Below are positions 1 through 11,175 of a stretch of DNA of 38,235 nucleotides, piece by piece (position 1 is the stretch's first letter; each line of letters begins with the position of its first letter). The notes beneath the pieces are model-generated. The model was given only the letters and a program-made list of their open reading frames with translations. It was not told the DNA's origin and did not search any database. Position numbers and translations under genes: made by a program. Source of the DNA: Guillardia theta CCMP2712 (lineage: Eukaryota; Cryptophyceae; Pyrenomonadales; Geminigeraceae). The stretch covers positions 139,729-177,963 of the forward strand of contig NW_005434588.1 of assembly GCF_000315625.1 (NCBI RefSeq), written 5' to 3'.

Positions 1-830
1 AGGAGGAAGAAGGAGGAGGACCAACAGGAGGAGGAGCAACAGGAAGAGGAAGGAGGAGGAAAGAAGACGTTGAGAAGGAGGAGGACCAAGGGCGATAACA
101 GAGGTGCGTGAGGACCAAGACAAGGAGACAAAGAGGAAGATGAGAACGGCGTCAAGGATGATGATGATGACGATGACGATGACAAGGCTGAGGCTGAGGA
201 GGAGGAGAAGGAGGAGGAGGAAGACAAGGAGGAGGAGGAGGAGGAGGAGGAGACGAACCTACTCTTCCCATCCTCCCTGAGGCTCTGCTGTGCTTCTCCT
301 CTCCCTCCCAGCTTGTCAGCCCCGGAAGGGCTCGCAGGAGACATCCGGAACCCATGCGTGTCCGCCTCGACCTCCCCCCGCCTCAACACGCTGCTGTGCT
401 GCTTCTCTTGCGAGGGGAGAAGAGGAGGGGGGGGAGGAGGAGGAAGAGGAGGAGCAGCCTTTGAGGGCGACCACTCCAGTGCTTCATGCTGGATGCAGGC
501 AATCAGGAGAAGAAGGAGCGAGAGGAGGAGCGAGAGGAGGAGCGAGAGGAGGAGCGGGAGGAGGATGGAAAAAGTTGGATAGCAGGAGACGAGGACAAAA
601 GAGGTGCAACCTTATACTTTTCTAGCGGTGAGGTATGAGTGAAATTCTGCTCTCTACGTGTCATGCAGAAGCAAGGAGAGGAGGAGGAGGAGGAGGAGGA
701 GGAGGAGGAGGGGAGAAGGAGGAGGAGGAGGAGGAGGAGGAGGAGGAGGAGGAGGAGGAGGAGGAGGAGGAGGAGGAGGAAGATGAGGAGGATAAGGGGG
801 GGAGGGGCAGGAGGAGTTAAGTACCACTGA
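1..830. repeat. GGA/GAG purine-rich low-complexity tract
   Basis: The plus strand is almost pure GGA/GAG repeat here, densest at about 675-785. Translations give only poly-Glu, poly-Gly, poly-Arg or, on the other strand, poly-Pro, so no open frame is credible. No gene is seen. Confidence 0.9.
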
Positions 831-1200
831 GGGAATGACGATCGTCACTGGCTCCTTCCTCTTCTGTTTGGACGACGATGCTTCATCATTTCTCGTCCTC
901 CTTGGGCTCGACTGTCCCGCGTTTGCTGACTCCCAGTGGTTTTCATACATTGTGAAGGCGCTTCTGTTGCAGTTCTTGCAAGCCTACCCTAATCTTTTGC
1001 TCCAGCTCGCCTTCAGTCTGTCATCTCCTCCTCTCCTCTCCTTTGCCTCCTCCGACCTCTTGGAGTTGCTCTGCTCGTGCAGTCTGCTCAACTTTCCTTC
1101 GGTCAAGTCGATTTCCTTGCTGCTCCTACTCTTCCATGTCCCAGTTCCAGTCCCTGTCCCTGTCCCAGTCCTGTTCAGTCCCTGTCCCAGCCCCTCTCCC

Positions 1201-1309
1201 AGTCCAGTCCAGTCCAGTCCAGTCCAGTCCAGTCCAGTCCAGTCCTGTCCAGTGCTGTGCTGTGCTGTGCTGTGCTGTGCTGTACTGTGCTGTGCTGTGC
1301 TGTGCTGTG
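1201..1309. repeat. Pentanucleotide microsatellites (AGTCC)n and (GCTGT)n
   Basis: Nine copies of AGTCC (1201-1245) run into about eleven copies of GCTGT (about 1254-1309, one unit with an A substitution). Looser CCTGT/CCAGT repeats precede them from about 1141. Because the period is five, frames stay open on both strands without being genes. Confidence 0.93.
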
Positions 1310-2038
1310 GCTGCACTTCTATCCTCCTCCTCTCACTTTCTCCCCGTCTCCGGCCGGCTCGGACAACGGCGGCTGGTTTTGACTAAGGAGAAACGAGGGG
1401 TAGTTTTGGCCAAGATCAGCTTTAAAATAGTAGGTGGGGTAGTACTCACTCCTCTAAGGTGTTCCAGGACAAAAAGGCACCTTTGCTAGGTTCAAGGGAA
1501 ATTTGACCTATGTAGGAGTTAGGAAGGACTGAGCGATCAAGGTGGAAGGAAGGGAGGATGAAGTTGTGGGCAAGGTTGTACGACAGTCAGATCAGTGCGT
1601 GACGAGCAGAGCATGCTTTAGATGTGCACGTGAAAACATTTGAGAGAGGTCTCAGGAAAAGTGAGGGAATAATGAAGAAAGCAGGGAGGAGGAGGATGCA
1701 TATGTGAGAAACAGAATCTCTCGTCGTCATCGTACGTTGAATGTTCGATTTTATAAAAGAATACTGTATTTGTTTGCTATCTATCTACATCTCTACCGAG
1801 GTTCATGAGTTGCCGACATTATGATTTCCGACATCTTCATGGTGTAGCTTGAAGTCTAAGTGGTTGGCTGTCTCAAGAAGTTTGTTCAAGCTCTGCCCCA
1901 GGGCATCGTCAGCAACAGACAAGAAACAAGATCCTCGCACAGACAACCATGTCACCACAAGGGATGGTTTCAACAGTTTGGGAGGTTGCCACAACAGTCA
2001 GCAGGAGGGACTGACCTTCTTTGTCTCCCTCAGGCCTT
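1310..2038. other. No gene seen
   Basis: This is the intergenic stretch upstream of the end of the 2039-4198 gene. It holds a short GGGGTA-rich patch at about 1393-1450 that resembles patches at 19025-19290, 26600-26760 and 27241-27625. No supported coding region or RNA gene is visible. Confidence 0.5.
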
Positions 2039-4198
2039 CTATCGTAGTTCGAATGCTGCCTTGCACATGCCTTGTTGCCTCAGCAGCAGCTTTCGCGCCA
2101 GCCTCCTCCTCCTCCCGCCCCCCTCGTTCAATGCCTTGGACACGAACAGGCGCAACACGTCCTTGAAGACGCTGTGCCCGGTGCTTGCGACCGGAAGTTG
2201 AATGTCAACCTGCGCAAGCGGTGAGAGGAAGAGAGAGAGGAGGGGCGAAACAGCAAGAGGTAGAGCGAATCAAGGGTTATGAGGATGATCAGTAGGGATA
2301 GCGAGCTGAGATCAGGATGAGAGACAACAAGGAGGGGTAGAGGGAAGGGAGAGCAGTGGAGGGGGAGGAGGGAGGCAGAGAATGAGGATGAGGGGGAGGA
2401 GAGATGAAGGGGACGGGGAGGACCGGGGTGAAAGGAACGAGAAAGAGAAGAGGAGGAGGTAGGACCTTGTCGGGGATGATGCCTTGCATGTTGTGCAGCA
2501 GATGATCCTTGAAAGTTTGCATCTCCTTCTCAGCTCCTCCGCGGAAAGTGTCGTACTCTACCCTCTGCGGCTCCTTCCTTTCAGAAACGACTGGGTACAT
2601 GCGGCAGGGGGAGGGGGGGATGAAGGAGTCGTAACGCGTCCGCCTGTCACGCACGTTCAGAGGGGAGCGACCTACCACCAGTCTCGTCTTACATCCATAC
2701 AGGAGGCTCTTCCTTGCACTTGGGATGCTTGCGATGCTTCTTCTTGTGAACGTACTTGTGTGACGTGGAGGGAGTCTCAGCCTGAGGAGGAGGAGTTGTC
2801 TCAACATTCGTCTCCTCATGCTCCTCTTCGTGCTCCTGCCCTGCTGTCGTTCCTGGAACGCTCTGTCCCTCCGATTCGGGCTTGGATTCTGAGGAGGAAT
2901 TCGGGGTCGATGACGATTTTGGAGGAGGGGGAGGAGGAGGGGGGGGAGGAGGAGGGGGGGGAGGAGGAGAAGAGGGGGATGTTGATGAGGAAGATGGTGA
3001 CTGCGATGGTGGGGGAGGTGGGGGCGGTGGGGGGGGAGGAGGAGGAGGTGCTGAGGACGGTGGGGGAGAAGGCGGAGGAGCCAAGGGTGTGGATTCTCCT
3101 TTAGATGTCTCTCCCTGAACACCTTGACTTGTCTGTTCCTCCGAACTTCCTTGTTCTCCTTCCCTGTTGAAAGCATGTAAGAAAGGCCCCCCTCAGCCCG
3201 GCGCCCTCACTTGCTCGTGCTTGAGGTTTCTCCCGTCGTTCCTCCTTTGGTTTCTTCCTTGGGCTGAGACGAGACTTCAGGTCTCTCTGCTTCACCTTCG
3301 TCCTCCTCCGTCTTCGGCGCCACCGATCCAGTGGGCACCACATGCTCCTCCTCCTCCGAATGCGACGCTTCATCCCCCTTCCTCGTCCCCTTATTGTCAC
3401 TGAGCGCACAGTGAGCTGCAGGAGCGAGAGGACAAGTTCTGCTTCTCTCTCAACTGACCTTTGTCTCACTGGAGGTCTCTTGTCCTTGACCGGGGAGTGC
3501 TGATAGTGGGGTCGGACAGTTGGCTTGAACTCCTCAGGTTTCCATCTACAAGGCCATCGTAAGGATCAAAGCTCATGGAGCAGAATGGGAAAGCAGGATG
3601 GGAGAGCGGGTTCACCTTTTCTTGTAGCAAGCATATGTTAGTCGTCCTCCCTCGCAGTCGATTCTCTTGCCTTTGTCGTCATAAATGTGGAAATACTACT
3701 TACAAGTCAGTACCGCCTAGAGGCAAAACCTGTGTTGAATCTTTTCCTCTACCTGCGGATAAGTCGTGGGGTCCCAAGGGTATTCTCTTCGGATATGCGA
3801 GTATCTCTGACCATAGGCATCGAAAACCTCTCTCTTGTCCACCCATGGATTCACGTTTCTTGTCGCATGTCATCAGCGCAACTGAAAGAGCTCTGACTGA
3901 CTTACCTCTGGAAGAAATGCCCTTGATCAGCCTTGCCTATGGGACACGGCTTGTCCGTGCCACATGCATAGGTCTGCGCTTGTGACCACATCGGCTCTCT
4001 GTGCTCACCGACGATCCACGAGGTTCCTCCGTCCTCTACCTGCCCGCTGACTTCTGTCGGAAATCTCTCCTCCCCCATCGACGTGATATCAGTCGTCCCG
4101 TCTAGAGAGACTCTCCCAAGTCTGTCTAGATGGTGGGAGAAGAGAGCGAGGACGAGCAGTGAGGACTGGATCAGCAGGGCATGAGCAAGTCGTGCCAT
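2039..4198 (-). CDS. Secreted-type protein with acidic and poly-proline regions, function unknown (8 exons)
   Basis: I do not recognise the family. Exons on the minus strand in transcript order: 4198-3906, 3858-3753, 3695-3616, 3545-3470, 3389-3211, 3163-2693, 2643-2466, 2209-2039. All seven junctions keep phase with GT-AG borders, giving 517 residues. The start was chosen because the first ~25 residues (MARLAHALLIQSSLLVLALF) look like a signal peptide. Residues ~30-185 are compact and Cys/Trp/Tyr-containing (ACGTDKPCP, PWVDKREVFDAYGQRYSHIR, IDCEGGRLTYACYKK). Residues ~186-265 are acidic. Next come two long Pro runs separated by Ser, then a Glu-rich and a His/Lys-rich stretch (KYVHKKKHRKHPKC). 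The C-terminal ~115 residues look globular and end in an Arg-rich helix. Six introns are 46-79 nt and the last is 256 nt and pyrimidine-rich, so the final exon is the least certain. An extracellular or endomembrane location is inferred from the signal peptide only. Confidence 0.62.
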
Positions 4199-4489
4199 AC
4201 TCCTCACCCTCCCGGCCCTCCCCGCTCCTCCCCACGCTCCCTCCGACATCGAAACAGAGACGAAAGACGAAAGGACAGAATTTGGCCTGAACGGGGATGA
4301 GGGCAGGGATGAGGGTGCTGATGAGGGCATGGGGGTAGAACTACTATGTTCGAATTGACAGGCGGGCCAACCCCTGGTCGGTGAATTAAACAGTACAAAT
4401 AATTAGTTAAATACCCCCCCCCCCCCGCTTCGCCTCCATGCGGTCTGTGTGGGGCGCTATGGCAGTTTTTTCAGGGGGTTCTGCATGCC

Positions 4490-7400
4490 ATGGCAGGGTA
4501 TCACAACAAAATTCAAATCCGATTTTTGGCGGGCAAACCTGTGACCCCCCTCGCCATGGGCAAGCCGAAGGTGCGGAAGACCGAAACATGCCAATCATGC
4601 CAAAAACCAAGAAAGAAGGCCAGTGTTCGAAGATGGCAAGGTGTGCCTGTTTGCACAACTTGTGTACATTTATTCAAAACCCAAAAGGATGAGTGTGGTT
4701 CTAAGCGGATTTTGCTCTCGAAGTGGGATGATACCTTGGTTTTCAAGCTGTTGGATTTCTTGCAATGTCAAGATCATGCAACTTTGTCTTTGGAGTGTGA
4801 AGACAACAATCTTCTCACTTCAGCGACCCAGCATCTGAAGTTAAGTCTTCGTTCTGTATCCTTGTTTGAAGTCCAAAAGAAGCTAAAAGTCCTTGGAGAT
4901 GTTTACGGACATACATCAGAAGGGTTTGCGAAATGCTTTCTCTACTATTACACCAAGGTTTTCGAAAAACAAGCATCTGGAAATCCACATGCAGGAACCA
5001 CTGCTATGTATGAGCATTTAAATCGACTTCGTACACAGCTTGGTAATATGCACAGAAAGCATCGAACTCTTTTTTCCCGAATCGAAAAGTGGTCTACCTC
5101 ACATTTCGAAGATTTGAATTCATTACAATCCACGATTCACGATTACTTTTTGCGGTAAGTCTGTGATGTTGCTTTCTTCCCCTCTCTGTAGTGTGATCAT
5201 TCTGCAGATATGCAAAATTGTCGGATGAGCATGTTGATCCATGTCCCCCAAAGAAGCACACCAAGGCAGACTCCGAGCTGTTCATTCAGACAGTTTGTGA
5301 AACGTTCAGAACCCTTGATGGCAACACCCGATGTGAAATCATCCGAAGGATTCTGAGTGAGCACGACTCTCTGTGTCAAGCACAAAAGAAAACATCGGAG
5401 CATGAGTTCTCTGCGATATGCAATGTCGAAAGAGCAGTTTCAAACTTACATGCTTGTGGATTGCCAGATGTAGTTTCTGAATTGGTGATGTTTGCCAGTA
5501 ATGATATCGACGCTTTCAGAACAACACACAAAATCATGCCGTACTTGGTAATGGATTGGTGTCGTCAAAGTTTTAGAGCGAAAGATTCGAGGGGCATGAG
5601 ATTCTCCCCGGAGATTATCAGTTTCGCATCAACACTCAAAAACCTTGGCAATGCGACAATGTTGCGGTTCCTGTCAGGGCCAGGGAACAAGTTTACAGAC
5701 AATTTCCATTCTGATCAGGCTTTACATAACTTGCCTCTGCCATGCATCTCTACTCTTTGCAAGCATCAAAGTGCTGACATGAAAACACGAGATGTGAAAA
5801 GGTCAAGAATATGTAGCGAAATTTTGGACAATTACAGCGAAATGATGAGTACTAACCTTGTAGATGGTATCCACGTGTTGGCGATGGACAAGACGATGAT
5901 CAATGCTGGTTTTTGTAAAGAATTCGAAGATTGCGAAGCAGATTTAGGCGGTGTCACTGAAAGAAAGATGGATTTGACGGAACGGCTTGCACTGCGAAAG
6001 GAACGTTTGGCACAGCTTTGTCTGGAAGGGACGACAGTTGCATCGATTCAGGAACGAGTCATAGCCTTGTTGACCGACGACTTGGAGAAAATTAATGAAA
6101 GGAAAGCAACGGCTGAACGGGATTACAAGAAAATTCGAGACAAGTATGTCGCAAAAATGACGAGCAACAATGCTGTGGCGAGGTCAGACACGAGAAGAAA
6201 TTCCTCCAATGAAGTCAGATTTACTCCACATCAATTGTACTTGACTGGGGTGATTGAGGGGTGTTGTCAAATTCAGATTCAAGTGCCGAACCTGATTGAA
6301 CGACTGAATAACTACATGAGTAGTGCCGCACCAGAGGAGCAACGTCAACTGCAAGATGAATTGAATTTGTACAATGACTTGTACTATAAGACGGCAATAG
6401 CAGAACTTGGAGAGGATGCCATCTGTGTTGTTGCGCAGGATGGACAAAAGGAGATGCCTCCAGCACCTGTGTACATTGGATTTGCACAAAAAAGTTTATG
6501 TTCGAGAGATGGACAGGATATTTTCTCAGCTGTCACCAGGGAAGCTTGGGAGAGAGGAGTGAACTTCAATGTGTGGTCGTTTGATGGAGAATTTGCCTGT
6601 ATACATCGGTATTTCTACAAAGACAAGCCCAGTACATTCATCCAGGAGGTGAAAGCAATCTGCAAAACGGCAACCAGTATGGATGATCGAACTCTATGTT
6701 CCTCTATTGCTGCATACATTTCAGGGCTATTCAAGTTCGAGCCTCCAATTTCAGAGCACGACATTGAGAGTGAGTGCACCTTGAACAATGCCGATGAATA
6801 CGATGGGGAAGACCTGTCGTCATTGTCAGTCACACCTCAGTCGGGAATGGTACACATGGATGTGCCGGAGATGAGAGATATCAAAAATTTTGTTTTGCAA
6901 TTGCGACGCAACCAGGCCATATGGCAGGTTCAGAATGAGAAGACGCTAAGATGTAGCACGAGCAAGAGGCCAAGATTGACCTTGAAAGACATGTTCTGTA
7001 GGCTGAAAATATTTTGCCGAAGGTATGGATACGAAGAAGTTCTGTCATTAGCCAATGACAATCAAGATGAGGAAGAAACATACACTCCATGGGAGATGGA
7101 GCGAAGGATAGCAGATGGGCTAAATGAGCTGGATGAAAACAAGATCCGCTTTAAATTTGACGAATGGCTGTCCAATCCCGTCATCTCTCCTACCACCAAG
7201 AAGTTGTTATTCTTCTCACCGTGCATTAACCACTTGTTGAAGAATGTCAGGCATTCGATTGGATCAGGGAAGTCACAATCGTCTTCACCGGAAGCCAAGA
7301 TATGGCATAAAGCTTACAGTGATATCGCCAAGAAGAATCCATCATGGATGTCTCAGATGGAGGTCGATGGAACCGCCGATCCACAATCTGTGGATATCAT

Positions 7401-8115
7401 GCTGAAGATGTTCAGTGAAAAAGCCATCAGTCTACTGAAGGCAGAAGGGCATGAAGCGACAGCCAGAATGGCAGAAAGTATGTCTGGCCTTCACAAAGCA
7501 TTCGATCAAAGAGGTCTGACAGTTTCAGAGAGGATACGTCTAGTACGCGAAGCTCGGAGTTGGTTGTTGGAAGGGATCGACTGGACCACGGTCAGCCAGA
7601 AACACGTGAAAGGATTATCTTCTGTCGCGTTTGAAGGTTTCATAGTGGCAATTGATACTCATCTGCAAGTACAGCAGTACGTGAAAAATAAGAGACATGT
7701 GCTTGGAGACGGAGACTATGACTTCAACTCACGAACTCTCTGCACCGATAGTGTGGAGAATCTGTGGTCATTGATTGGCCATCTGAACAAGAAGGATTTC
7801 TTGAGAAAATTCAATCAGGCTTGCACAGAGTTATGTAAAAAGGTGGACCCTGACCTGCCCTTTGTGTACGAGCATTCGAAAAAACGAATTGTCCTCAGCC
7901 AACCGCATGAACGGGACACTTTCAACGTACGGAATGGATCAGATAATGACGGGGAAGCTGAGAACAGCACACATAAGAACAAGCGAAGACGAATTTATGC
8001 TAAATCAGCACAATGGGATGGAGGCCTCAATGGTAACATGCCCGGGTTTCGGGGATTACGTGACATTGCTGGTTGCAAGTCGAAAAAGAGGTATACGAAA
8101 AGTAGAAAACATTAA
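4490..8115 (+). CDS. Putative DDE transposase-like protein with N-terminal zinc ribbon (2 exons)
   Basis: Exon 1 is 4490-5154 and exon 2 is 5208-8115. The 53-nt intron starts GTAAGT, ends TGCAG and keeps phase, giving 1190 residues. Near the N-terminus two Cys pairs (CQSC and CTTC, 18 residues apart) form a likely zinc ribbon. A charged helical region around residues 455-520 (DLTERLALRKERLAQL) may be coiled coil. Four spaced motifs suggest an RNase-H-fold transposase of the P-element/THAP9 kind: Asp449 in LAMDKTMINAGF, Asp681 in VWSFDGEF, HLLKNVRHSI from His897, and Glu1072 in TDSVENLWSLI. In that family the equivalents are the catalytic D, D and E and the conserved HLxK-xxRN helix. The C-terminus is basic. 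Its single-exon bulk differs from the intron-dense neighbours. No terminal inverted repeats or target duplication were found by eye; a run of 13 C lies just upstream (4414-4426). It could be a domesticated gene, or another DDE family. Confidence 0.55.
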
Positions 8116-9056
8116 AAAGAGCGATAGTGACATCCGAATCATTGGTATCATGAGATAGAACTCACATTTCTCTGATAGACTGTGAGGTTTTGACAATTGT
8201 CATCATCGCGCTTTTTGCTTTAATCATCCTTAAACCTGGTCGCGGCCTGGCTGCCATTGCGATTTCCTGCAAACTTACCCACCCCCTCCCCATCAACATA
8301 CCCTCTATCATTGAGGGAAAGACACCGGTCCTAGACCCTTTTATCGCGAGTTCCACCCCCGTGATGAGGGTGCATGTTTCATGGGTTGAGTGGGGATGTG
8401 GTTTCGATCGTTTCCTGTCGATTTGGCTGGCATATTTCATGTCTAGTGTAAATCTTGAAAATTTAGAGCAAAATATTCTCCAATCTAAGTCCATTTTCGT
8501 TGAGCCGCAGAGCCCGGGTACCCCTTCCTAGGGACCCCCTGGCACTTGGGCCTTTTGGTCGAAGTCCTGGGACCCCTCATGGGAAAGTCATATGGAAACT
8601 AGTACTTCCACCGGTGAAAGGGAGGGGTGGGTACTGGTGACCAAACCTCGGCCCACCGGGACGGTTACACGCCGCTGCATGCCGAGTTGGCTGAGGGGTC
8701 GCAGGAATCGGCGGCATAGGGAGTGGGGGATATGGGCAGACGGACAGTACTATGATGCTGGCATGCGCTGACAGAGGAAGAGGAGTAGCGGAGTCTGAAG
8801 GAAGAGGTCAGTGATGGTTGAAGGCTGGCTGGAGAGATCCTGACAGTCACTTGCTGAGAGGGTGGAGAGAATGGAGAGAGGGAGAGGGAGAGAGGGGGTT
8901 GAAGAGGGTGATAGAATAGGAGAATGTGATACTAGTGGGAAGAGAGAATGAGAATAAGTTGTAGAATATTTGAGCAGTCATTTGCAACAGAAAACAATTG
9001 CTGGCTCCGAAGAGCTGAGGTATGAGTTGGATCAGTCGTCGTCAAGATAAGGATGA
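8116..9056. other. No gene seen; 3' flank of the transposase-like gene
   Basis: This is mixed-composition sequence with TACCCC-type patches (about 8280-8310 and 8515-8580). A 113-codon open frame at 8190-8531 has no ATG at its start and no recognisable features. I compared both flanks of the transposase-like gene by eye and saw no inverted repeats. Confidence 0.45.
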
Positions 9057-9945
9057 ATGGAGGAAACGGATCTTGATCCTGCTTGTCTTGAGGCTGACGT
9101 CTTTGCATCAGATGACAGGTAAAGCGGATGCCAGCAACACTCCTCAAGGTCAAGACACTTTCCATCCAATCTCCTTAGGTACTAGCAGGGACAAGCTCTT
9201 GAGACCTTGAAGGTGACGGAGAGACTCAGGTGAAGTCCCCGAGATCAGCACATGCCCGCCTTTGAAGTTGTGCTTTGCGGACGAAAGCTCGAGTTCCTAC
9301 CTCATGGATGGTCGCGAATATTGCTTCACAGCCGAGTCTCCCTCTTCACCAACAGAATATGCTGTTGACGGTGACGATGAAGACAACAACGAAGAAGATC
9401 TAGCAGCGACGTTGAATGGCTTGGGTGCTCCAATATCACCCATCGTCTCTGAGGTCTCGGTCTCAAAGTTGGCAGCAACGAATATTTCGTTTCCCTTGAA
9501 TATGGAAGAAGACGGGATGCTTCAAACAACTTGGCAATCAAGCATGATTGCTAAGTTTGGTTCAGAAGTAGACTCCTCTTCATCGGATGGAGAACAAGAC
9601 GTCAAGATATCTACATCAAAACTCTCTGCGCGGAGTCTTGACACCTCTCATGATGACTGGGTTTGTGCTTGGGGAAAGGCCTGGGGTCACAACACAAGTG
9701 TACAAGAGCAGAAGAGGTTTGAGAAGCGGAAGATGCTGAAATCAAAGGGGGACCAGGGGCTGCGCGGAAGGAGCTTCACGAGATCGAATGCGACAGACTT
9801 GCAGACGAAAAGCGCGTCAGATCATCAGAAAGACAGGATCAAGACGATCAAGTCTCAGCTGCGCAAACAAATTCATGACACGTCAATATCGTTGGACGTC
9901 TCAGACATGAAAACACCACGTTCAATCAGGTCTGCTGCAGCATAA
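9057..9945 (+). CDS. Acidic, serine-rich hypothetical protein
   Basis: Not recognised. Proposed exons are 9057-9118 (starting MEETDLDPACLEADVF) and 9249-9945, joined by a 130-nt GT-AG intron that keeps phase, giving 252 residues. The long second exon is rich in Ser, Asp and Glu (ADESSSSYLM, DGDDEDNNEEDL, EVDSSSSDGEQDVK) and then turns basic (EQKRFEKRKMLKSKG). There is no signal peptide or membrane segment, so it looks like a soluble, largely disordered nuclear or cytosolic protein. The frame stops at 9945, but a phase-compatible weak donor at 9930 could join it to downstream exons. The similar Ser/Asp-rich composition at 10081-10484 suggests both may be one gene. Confidence 0.5.
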
Positions 9946-10080
9946 TTGTCCATGGAGACTGATCTATGTTACATAGCCTTGAAGACAGTATGGCTAGCAG
10001 TCGCTCCACCATCCGTCGACAAGTGAGAAGGCGAGTGAGAGGTATCAATCAGTCCATGAGCTGACTATCACTACGGCAGC

Positions 10081-10484
10081 ATGATGAGTGACAACTCTGA
10101 TGATAGCGAGCTTGAGCATGATTCTCTTGTGCTTCAAAGAAAGAGCACACCCGTGAAGAGTGCGGTGGTCGAACCGTCTGTCATACAGCTCAACAGGGAC
10201 ACATCGAAAACAAAAGTAGCAACGTGGTCTGTCGAAGCTAGGGTCAAATCTGTGAGCTGTCTTGTGAGTTTGCTTTGAGGATGATTGATTGGTATCAGAT
10301 ACTTTCGTTTGACGACGACGACAACGACGACGACTATTTCAACAGAAAGAGGCTACAGAGGAGACACTATCGCAGAATCCTTGTCAGTCTCCAGTCTCAA
10401 AGCCACACATGCCCTGACAGGTGCTTGCAGGAAGCTGTAAGAAATGACAGCGACGAAGACTTGAGCAGCAAATTTCAGAGGTGA
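10081..10484 (+). CDS. Ser/Asp-rich exons, possibly the 3' part of the preceding gene
   Basis: Open segments 10081-10263 and 10299-10484 join in phase across a GTGAGT...CAG interval of only 35 nt, shorter than other introns here. That would encode 122 residues. It begins MMSDNSDDSELEHDS, has an aspartate run (SFDDDDNDDDYF), a basic patch (RKRLQRRHYRR) and ends DSDEDLSSKFQR. An alternative acceptor near 10334 gives a 71-nt intron but a different, earlier-ending frame. Composition matches the 9057-9945 exons, so this is probably the continuation of that gene. I could not find one unambiguous junction between them. Confidence 0.35.
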
Positions 10485-11175
10485 GGCACAGCCATGTTAC
10501 TCAGTTTTCCCAGTTCATAGATGTGGCAGGAAATACTTTGCAATCGGGGCTTGGATTTGAAGCTGCTTGTGCCAGTATTCTTCTGCATTTTCTTCATTTA
10601 TGAGATCTCTTTACCGTGATGTGACTTCACATCGTATCTAATCTGTTTCGTATCCCAATTGTTGCATCATTTCCTTTCCATCGTCGTATTCGAACTTGTT
10701 CAGCTCCTCGTCCAGCTCCTCGTTCAGCTCCTCGTGCAGCGTCATCTTCCATTCATATCGGAGCTCCTTGCTCAATTCATACTTTACCTCTGCCTTGATC
10801 TCGTCTTTGAGTTCTCCCCACAGCTCGTTCGACAGGTCCTCCCATGACTCATCTTTCCTTCAGGATACCTACCTCCTCCCCTTCTCGTACGAACATGTCC
10901 TTAGGGTGGGGAAGGAGATAGAAGGGAGGGGAAGTAGCAGGGATGGGAAGGAGATAGTTGGAGTGTTTTGGCCTACCGCTCCCGAGTATGACAGGCCAGT
11001 GGGTATGTGGCACGGGAGCAGCGCATGTCTGAAACCGCCTCTTTTCACGTACACCCCCGGAAACAGTCGCACGGACGCTGGGTTCGATATGTATCCTTCC
11101 ATCCGCACCTCCTGCAAGGCTTCAAGAGCTCCTCGCCCTCAGTACCCCCTCAAGCCCATTGACGCTAACACCATC

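Noticed and set aside
635-950. Open frames on both strands giving poly-Glu, poly-Arg or poly-Pro proteins
   Set aside because: They are created wholly by the GGA repeat; no codon-level sequence outside the repeat is protein-like.
984-1386. Long frames over the AGTCC/GCTGT arrays
   Set aside because: A period of five leaves all frames open by chance of the repeat; composition is repetitive Ser/Pro/Val or Gln/Thr only.
4199-8500. Terminal inverted repeats around the transposase-like gene
   Set aside because: I compared about 150 bp upstream and 400 bp downstream by eye and found no convincing inverted match or target duplication.
8190-8531. 113-codon plus-strand open frame after the transposase-like gene
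   Set aside because: It begins at TTG rather than ATG, shows no domain, and is matched by an equally long frame on the opposite strand.
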